From: an uncultured Bacteroidales bacterium
GTDB lineage: Bacteria; Bacteroidota; Bacteroidia; Bacteroidales; UBA932
DNA: 64,000 nt
NCBI GenBank assembly: GCA_946403855.1
Contig: CAMJBH010000005.1
Span: 52,010-116,009, forward strand
Direction of reading: 5' to 3'
Shown one piece after another: positions 58,847 through 64,000 of this stretch (its first letter is position 1; each line of letters starts with the position of its first letter). The position numbers and the translations under genes were made by a program. Below the pieces are notes generated by a model. The model searched no databases, was not told where the DNA came from, and saw only the letters and a program-made list of their open reading frames with translations.

Positions 58847-59704
58847 ATGTTTGAGATTCTGACCAAAGAAATGCTCACCCCCATCATCTGCAGGATGAAG
58901 GTACGCGCCCCCAGGCTTGCGGCAGCAGCCCTGCCCGGCGAGTTCCTGATTGTCCGCGCAGACGAGAAGGGAGAACGTATCCCCCTTACCATCAGCGACT
59001 TCGATCGCGAGGAAGGCACAGTTACCATCGTCACCCAGAAGATCGGCGCTTCTACTGCTGACATCATTGCCTATGAGGCCGGCGAGTGCTTCGCAGATGT
59101 GGTAGGCCCCCTCGGACAGCCCTCCGACTTTGTGAAAATGAGCCCCGAAGAGCTGGCCGCCCAGCGTTACATCTTGATAGCCGGCGGTCTGGGCACAGCC
59201 CCCGTGTACCCCCAGGCCAAATGGCTGAAGGAGCATGGTGTGCCTGTGGATGTCATCATCGGAGCCAAAACAAAGGACCTGCTGATTTATGTTGACGAAA
59301 TGAAGGACGTGTGCGACAACCTGTTCGTCTGCACCGACGACGGTTCCTACGGATTCAAGGGAATGGGTACCAACATGCTCGAGCACGTGGTGGCCGAGGG
59401 GCACAGCTACACCCAGGCCGTCATCATCGGTCCCATGATCATGATGAAATTCACCACTCTCACCTGCAAGAAACTCGGCATCCCCGCCATCGTGAGCCTT
59501 AATACACTCATGGTTGACGGCACAGGCATGTGCGGAGCCTGCCGCGTGAGCGTGGGCGGCAAAACGCGTTTCGCTTGCGTCGAAGGCCCCGAATTCGACG
59601 GATACGAGGTCGATTTTGACGAGGCAATGCGCCGCCAGGGTCAGTACAAGTCCGAAGAGGCTGCAGTAAATGAAAAACATGTCTGTAAAATAGGGAGGGG
59701 ATAA
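58847..59704 (+). CDS. nfnA: NfnA-like FAD/[2Fe-2S] subunit of NADP transhydrogenase/ferredoxin reductase
   Basis: 285 residues. Ferredoxin-reductase fold with 'GEFLIVRADEKGERIPLTIS' (FAD), 'LIAGGLGTAPVYPQAKWLKE' (NAD) and the C-terminal cluster 'DGTGMCGACRVSVGGKTRFA' with a further Cys, typical of dihydroorotate-dehydrogenase-electron-transfer-like subunits. Paired with the next gene it forms an Nfn/SudAB-type complex that moves electrons between NADH, NADPH and ferredoxin. Confidence 0.82.
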   Translation: MFEILTKEMLTPIICRMKVRAPRLAAAALPGEFLIVRADEKGERIPLTISDFDREEGTVTIVTQKIGASTADIIAYEAGECFADVVGPLGQPSDFVKMSPEELAAQRYILIAGGLGTAPVYPQAKWLKEHGVPVDVIIGAKTKDLLIYVDEMKDVCDNLFVCTDDGSYGFKGMGTNMLEHVVAEGHSYTQAVIIGPMIMMKFTTLTCKKLGIPAIVSLNTLMVDGTGMCGACRVSVGGKTRFACVEGPEFDGYEVDFDEAMRRQGQYKSEEAAVNEKHVCKIGRG

Positions 59705-59706
59705 TA

Positions 59707-61083
59707 ATGGCAAACAGAATACCCAGAGTCGCGGTCCGCGAGCAGGACGCCAAGGTCCGCGCAACCAATTTCGAAGAAGTATGCTACGGCTACAACCGCG
59801 AGGAGGCGATGCTGGAGGCGAGCCGCTGCCTGCATTGCAAGAACCCGCGCTGCGTCACGGCATGCCCGGTGAACATACAGATTCCCGAGTTCATCGCCAA
59901 GGTGAACGAAGGCGACATCGAGGGCGCCGCCGCCATCATAGCCCACGACAGCTCCCTTCCCGCAGTGTGCGGACGCGTGTGCCCGCAGGAAACCCAGTGC
60001 GAAGGCAGCTGCGTGCTCGGTGTCAAGGGTGAGCCAGTAGCCATCGGCAAACTGGAGAGGTTCGTTGCCGACGAGACGCTCGGAAAAGCTACCGCAGAGT
60101 GCGCTCCATCCAACGGCATCAAGGTAGCGGTTGTCGGCAGCGGGCCCGCCGGCCTCGCATGCGCCAGCGACCTTGCCAAATGGGGCTACGACGTCACCAT
60201 CTTCGAGGCGCTCCACAAAGCTGGCGGCGTGCTGGAATACGGCATCCCTGAGTTCCGTCTGCCCAAAGATAAAGTGCTCAAACACGAGATCGACGAGGTC
60301 AAGCGTCTCGGCGTAAAGATAGAGACCGATGTTATTATAGGAAAGACAGTTACAATCGACTCGCTGATGGATGAGGAAGGCTTCAAAGCAGTATTCATCG
60401 GCAGCGGCGCAGGTCTTCCCAAGTTTATGGGTATCCCCGGCGAAAATCTCTGCGGCGTGTTCTCCGCCAACGAGTTCCTTACCCGCAACAACCTCATGAA
60501 GGCCTGGCGCGAGGACTATCTGACCCCCATACATGCTGGCAAGAAGGTTTGCGTAGTGGGCGGAGGCAATGTGGCCATGGATGCAGCCCGCACGGCATTG
60601 AGGCTGGGTGCCGAAGTGCACATCGTGTACAGGCGCACCGAAGCTGAACTTCCGGCCCGCCGCGAGGAAGTACACCACGCCATGGAGGAAGGTATTGTAT
60701 TCGACATGCTCACCAACCCGGTGGAGATTTTGGGAGACGAGAAAGGTTGGGTGCGCGCATTGCGCTGCATCCGCATGGAACTGGGTGAGCCCGACGAAAG
60801 TGGACGCCGCAGCCCGGTGCCCATCCCCGGCAGCGAGTTCGAGATTGAGACCGAGACCGTGATCATGGCTCTTGGCACATCGCCTAATCCGTTGATTTCC
60901 AAGACTACGGAAGGTTTGGAAGTAACCCGCAGGGGTTGCCTCGTGGCCGACGAGAACGGAGCCACTACTCGTCCCGGTGTATTCGCCGGCGGCGATGCCG
61001 TGACCGGTGCTGCAACAGTGATTCTCGCCATGGGGGCGGGAAGGACTGCAGCGAAGGCTATTGACGAATTCCTTCGTCAATAG
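59707..61083 (+). CDS. nfnB: NfnB/GltD-like NADPH-dependent subunit
   Basis: 458 residues. N-terminal Cys motifs 'CLHCKNPRCVTACPVNIQIP' and 'CGRVCPQETQCEGSC' for two [4Fe-4S] clusters; then 'VVGSGPAGLACASDLAKWGY' (FAD) and 'VCVVGGGNVAMDAARTALRL' (NADPH). It begins 2 nt after nfnA. Often annotated as glutamate synthase small subunit, but the partner here points to transhydrogenase. The last codons lie inside a 17-bp hairpin. Confidence 0.85.
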   Translation: MANRIPRVAVREQDAKVRATNFEEVCYGYNREEAMLEASRCLHCKNPRCVTACPVNIQIPEFIAKVNEGDIEGAAAIIAHDSSLPAVCGRVCPQETQCEGSCVLGVKGEPVAIGKLERFVADETLGKATAECAPSNGIKVAVVGSGPAGLACASDLAKWGYDVTIFEALHKAGGVLEYGIPEFRLPKDKVLKHEIDEVKRLGVKIETDVIIGKTVTIDSLMDEEGFKAVFIGSGAGLPKFMGIPGENLCGVFSANEFLTRNNLMKAWREDYLTPIHAGKKVCVVGGGNVAMDAARTALRLGAEVHIVYRRTEAELPARREEVHHAMEEGIVFDMLTNPVEILGDEKGWVRALRCIRMELGEPDESGRRSPVPIPGSEFEIETETVIMALGTSPNPLISKTTEGLEVTRRGCLVADENGATTRPGVFAGGDAVTGAATVILAMGAGRTAAKAIDEFLRQ

Positions 61084-61089
61084 CCTTCG
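61052..61089 (+). terminator. Hairpin spanning the nfnB stop codon
   Basis: CGAAGGCTATTGACGAA and TTCGTCAATAGCCTTCG are a perfect 17-bp inverted repeat with a TTCC loop; the TAG stop is in the right arm. No T run directly follows. Probably limits read-through or protects the mRNA end. Confidence 0.6.
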
Positions 61090-61253
61090 GCTAAGTTCTG
61101 CCCCCCGCAGCTTGGCTGCGGCCCCTTAGGGGCTGACGAATTCATCCGTCAATAGCCTTCGGCTAAGTTCTGCCCCCCGCAGCTTGGCTGCGGCCCCTTA
61201 GGGGCTGACGAATTCATCCGTCAATAGCCTTCGGCTAAGTTCTGCCCCCCGCA
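61075..61253. repeat. 72-bp tandem repeat, about 2.4 copies
   Basis: Units begin with CGTCAATAGCC at 61075, 61147 and 61219, a period of exactly 72 bp. Each full unit holds two short hairpins (GCAGCTTGGCTGC and GCCCCTTAGGGGC). It fills the gap between convergent genes nfnB and the phosphatase-esterase gene and contains no ORF. Confidence 0.9.
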
Positions 61254-61268
61254 CGGGTCAGAAGATGA

Positions 61269-62942
61269 CTATTTAAACCCGATAGAAACGAAGGTCAGAA
61301 CCTCCGGAAGAGCGGTACGCCAATACTCCTGATTGTGCGTGCCCTCCCGCATACGGAGCTGCACACAAGGAAAGCCAAGAGAACGCATCTCGCGCCACAA
61401 ATCCACACTGCCGTCCACCAAATAATCATCGTCGCCACAATCTATAAACCAACGAATCGCGGCAATAGCCTCCTGCTTTTCGGCCGGAGCGTTACGCAGA
61501 TACGCCGGCATATCATTCGCCGCCACCTGGTCCAAATACTCATTCATCTCCTCCCTACCGGCATAGGCACCAGGATCGGGACGCCCCTGCAGACGGCCGC
61601 TTAGAGGGCAGGCGGAACTCCAATACTGAGGCCTGTGCATGGCGAAGAGCGCAGTGCCGTGGCCTCCCATAGAAAGGCCTGCAATGGCCCTGTGTGCACT
61701 GTCGGCCTGGATACGGTAGCGACTTTCGATCTCCGGGATAAATTCATCGAAGAAGAAATCTTCGTACTTCCAGCCGGGATAATTGAAATATCCCATGTAA
61801 CGGCCCGTATTGTCGGAAGCACCGCCGGACGCATCAGGCATGACGATTATCATAGGCACGCTGAACCCCGAGCTGATGCGCCAGTCCGTTATGACTTTCA
61901 TGTTGTACTTCTGCGTCCAGGTATTGCAGCTGCCCTTTGCTCCGTGAAGAAGATACAGCACCGGGTACTTCCTGTCCGGATCTAGATCGTAACCTTCGGG
62001 CAGATATACATTGTATTTCTTTTCCGCACCCAGAATCTTACTCGAAACAAGTCCGGACTCGATACGGCTCTTTTTCATGACCAGGTCAGAATAGACGGGG
62101 TAATGATCCGAAATAAACTTCTTGCCAGCATACTCCTTCGTTACCACCTTGAAACACAGGCTCGTATCGAAGCCGCTGTAATAGATGTAATCCAGCGGAC
62201 GAAGAGTGGCCTTCTCCTGCTTGCTGTCGTTCAGGGAAGGCGCACCGGACGAGAATCCATATTTACCGAAACCGTTGAACGAGCCGATGGAGTCGGCATC
62301 CTGAGAGCAGAAACGGGCACTCTTCATAAGAGAATTGATCTCCTTAAGCCCTTCGTTGTCCGGCAGGATATTGAAATCACCCGTCAAGACCATGGGGAGA
62401 CCCGAAGGATTCATCTCCTGAATCTTACGATATATCAGAGCAAGCCCTTCCTTACGAGCCTTAACGCCTACATGGTCGAGGTGTGTATTGACAAAATAAA
62501 ACTTCTGCCCGGTGGCGATTTCTTTCAGCAGTGTCCACGTCGCAGTGCGGCGGCACTTAGCATCCCAGCCAAAGCTCGGCACATCGGGAGTTTCTGACAA
62601 CCAATAGGTTCCCCACTCCAAAAGTTCGATACGGGTGCTGTCGTAGAAAACAGACATGTGCTCGCCCTCCGACTTGCCGTCGTCACGGCCCACACCAACT
62701 GCCTTATATTCAGGGCACTGCTCCACGATATAAGCTATTTGGAAATCGTAGGCTTCCTGCACGCCGAACACTGCCGGGCGAATGTCGCGGAGCATGGCGG
62801 GAGTGGCCTCCTTGCGATTGTCCCAAGAATTGGCACCGTCTTTTGCCACACCGAGACGAATATTATAAGACATAACTCTTACGCCCGCCGCGGCGCTGAA
62901 GGCCAGCAGCAGGGCAAAAATGGAGAAGATTATACGTTTCAT
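61269..62942 (-). CDS. Secreted fusion of EEP-type phosphatase/nuclease and alpha/beta-hydrolase esterase
   Basis: 557 residues from ATG 62942. Signal peptide 'MKRIIFSIFALLLAFSAAAG'. Residues 22-300: endonuclease/exonuclease/phosphatase fold with 'VRVMSYNIRLG', 'NTHLDHVGVKARKEG', 'LTGDFNILPDNEG' and 'FISDHYPV'. Residues 310-557: esterase-D-like hydrolase with 'VLYLLHGAKGSCNTWTQKYN' and nucleophile elbow 'AGLSMGGHGTALFAM' (GLSMGG), acid in 'FIDCGDDDYLV' and base His 'EGTHNQEYW'. All key residues of both halves seem present. Confidence 0.85.
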   Translation of the reverse strand: MKRIIFSIFALLLAFSAAAGVRVMSYNIRLGVAKDGANSWDNRKEATPAMLRDIRPAVFGVQEAYDFQIAYIVEQCPEYKAVGVGRDDGKSEGEHMSVFYDSTRIELLEWGTYWLSETPDVPSFGWDAKCRRTATWTLLKEIATGQKFYFVNTHLDHVGVKARKEGLALIYRKIQEMNPSGLPMVLTGDFNILPDNEGLKEINSLMKSARFCSQDADSIGSFNGFGKYGFSSGAPSLNDSKQEKATLRPLDYIYYSGFDTSLCFKVVTKEYAGKKFISDHYPVYSDLVMKKSRIESGLVSSKILGAEKKYNVYLPEGYDLDPDRKYPVLYLLHGAKGSCNTWTQKYNMKVITDWRISSGFSVPMIIVMPDASGGASDNTGRYMGYFNYPGWKYEDFFFDEFIPEIESRYRIQADSAHRAIAGLSMGGHGTALFAMHRPQYWSSACPLSGRLQGRPDPGAYAGREEMNEYLDQVAANDMPAYLRNAPAEKQEAIAAIRWFIDCGDDDYLVDGSVDLWREMRSLGFPCVQLRMREGTHNQEYWRTALPEVLTFVSIGFK

Positions 62943-62990
62943 AGCAACAAAACTACGAAAAACTCCCCATATTGTCAAGGTTTAAGAGTC

Positions 62991-63926
62991 TTACAACAAA
63001 AAGAACAGAGCAACGCCAAGCATGGTGACGGCCACTCCGATCAGCTCACGCATACGTATTTTCTGCTTGAATATAATTGCATACGGAAGCATGATAAAAA
63101 CCGGCGAGAGAGCCATAAGGGTAGATGCGATTCCTGCGCTGGTGTAACGCACGGCCATCAGCGACATGGACACGCCCAGCGCGGGGCCGAACACGGTCAT
63201 AATCGCAGTGTACTTCATGCCGGTGCCATTTTTGAGGGCGGCACCGAGAACGGGCATTTCCTTCCTGAGAGCCATAATGGCGAGGAATCCGAAACCACCC
63301 ACAATAGCCCTTAGCATGGTCGAAGCGAAAGGGAGCATGGTGTTGACGATCTCGGGGGCATCGGCCGGAATAGCTTCGGCATAATATGTCAATCCTATCT
63401 TGCTCAGCACGAGACCGACGCCCTGCCCCATGGCGGCGCCGACACCGAAAATAACGCCTTTGAGCGGCAGAGTAAGCTGGACTTTGTGCCCATCCCCTTT
63501 GCCAAGGATGGATATAGCCAGACCGGCCAAAGTTACCACCATTGCGATCAAAGATGTCCATGACAGTTTCTCTCCAAGAAAAATCCAGCCGGTAAGGGCG
63601 GCAATCGGAGGTGCCAAAGTCATAAGGAGCTGCCCGAAACGCGCTCCAATGGACATATAGCTATTGAAAAGGCACCAGTCGCCGAAGTTATAGCCTACCA
63701 GAGCAGAGAGAGCAAGCCAAAGAATGGTTTTACCGTCGGCATAGACCGGATAGGGATGCCCGACAGTAATCCAAAGCACTGCGCCCAAAAGGATGAATGA
63801 CATGAATAACCTGATGACATTGGTACTCATGGTCCCGATCTTACGGCAGGCAAGGTCTGCGTATATAGAGGAAATCGTCCAGGAGAACGACACCAAGAGC
63901 GCTAGTATTTCACCAAGATATTGCAT
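62991..63926 (-). CDS. EamA/DMT-family transporter
   Basis: 311 residues from ATG 63926. Ten predicted membrane helices in two EamA halves: 'AALTGWIFLGEKLSWTSLIA' in the first and 'AIIFKQKIRMRELIGVAVTM' in the second are the typical repeat ends. Inner-membrane metabolite exporter of unknown substrate. Confidence 0.85.
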   Translation of the reverse strand: MQYLGEILALLVSFSWTISSIYADLACRKIGTMSTNVIRLFMSFILLGAVLWITVGHPYPVYADGKTILWLALSALVGYNFGDWCLFNSYMSIGARFGQLLMTLAPPIAALTGWIFLGEKLSWTSLIAMVVTLAGLAISILGKGDGHKVQLTLPLKGVIFGVGAAMGQGVGLVLSKIGLTYYAEAIPADAPEIVNTMLPFASTMLRAIVGGFGFLAIMALRKEMPVLGAALKNGTGMKYTAIMTVFGPALGVSMSLMAVRYTSAGIASTLMALSPVFIMLPYAIIFKQKIRMRELIGVAVTMLGVALFFLL

Positions 63927-63948
63927 GAATTTATGAATCTCTATAATA

Positions 63949-63986
63949 ACAAAAAAAATGGCTCGGGTCAAAAGACTCGAGCCATT
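63949..63986 (-). terminator. Intrinsic terminator for a minus-strand gene beyond the window
   Basis: AATGGCTCGGGTC and GACTCGAGCCATT form a 13-bp stem with one mismatch and an AAAA loop; on the minus strand it is followed by TTTTTTT. It would end transcription entering from the right. Confidence 0.75.
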
Positions 63987-64000
63987 CGAAAAGCGGCAGC

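Noticed and set aside
61075-61253. Possible CRISPR array
   Set aside because: Units of 72 bp follow each other without unique spacers, only 2.4 copies, no cas genes nearby.

Overview
The window is a junction between a resident tailed-phage genome (prophage, about 1 to 48.2 kb) and the chromosome of a Bacteroidales bacterium (about 48.2 to 64 kb). The host assignment rests on Bacteroidetes-type promoters (TTTG, 19-20 bp, TAnnTTTG) before several genes, on typical Bacteroidales families (DUF6913-like, nfnAB-type pair, PfkB kinase, GDPD lipoprotein) and on phage families common in that order (DUF3873-like, WYL_2/DUF2693-like, SPP1-type portal). Genus cannot be set from the sequence.

Prophage layout. 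Almost everything reads leftward (minus strand). From right to left: a control region with a repressor and a secreted protein (47.1-48.1 kb, plus strand); small early genes (45.4-47.1); recombination (single-strand annealing protein and YqaJ exonuclease, 43.5-45.5); replication (initiator with an iteron array inside its gene, SSB, 41.5-43.4); helicase-methyltransferase fusion and C5 methyltransferase (34.8-40.5); a chain of about ten genes coupled by 4-bp overlaps, including RuvC-like, MmcB-like, radical SAM and GNAT products (31-34.8); a second, plus-strand repressor and ASCH island (29.6-30.5); small genes and an initiator-like tRNA (26.5-29.6); a PAPS-reductase/ParB pair (25.0-26.5); terminase, portal, scaffold, head fibre, capsid, connectors, tail tube, chaperones, tape measure, distal tail and fibres (3.5-24.9); a diversity-generating retroelement (1.6-3.7); and lysis-type genes running off the left edge.

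The main find is a diversity-generating retroelement (DGR) with one template and two targets. The 108-bp template repeat (2845-2952) matches a variable repeat at the 3' end of the giant fibre gene (3559-3666) and a second one about 38 kb away at the end of a 191-codon gene in the replication block (40972-41079). Across 108 aligned positions VR1 has 19 and VR2 has 23 differences from the template, and every one falls on a template adenine (sense strand). Both VRs, but not the template, are followed by a hairpin with different stems and the same six-base loop. The template is in frame with the reverse transcriptase and lies at its N-terminus. One RT/Avd cassette therefore seems to diversify a virion adhesin and a small protein encoded among early genes.

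Host side. A tRNA-Arg(TCT) with a mismatched acceptor stem marks the likely attachment site. To its right lie a nitroreductase-like protein, an acyl-CoA ligase with its own acyl carrier protein, a GNAT-type protein, a CrtI-like oxidoreductase, a small-multidrug-export-like membrane protein, a GDPD lipoprotein, a PfkB kinase, an MBL-fold hydrolase, an nfnAB-like transhydrogenase pair followed by a 72-bp tandem repeat, a fused phosphatase-esterase secreted protein and an EamA transporter. No integrase is visible; it may lie left of the window.
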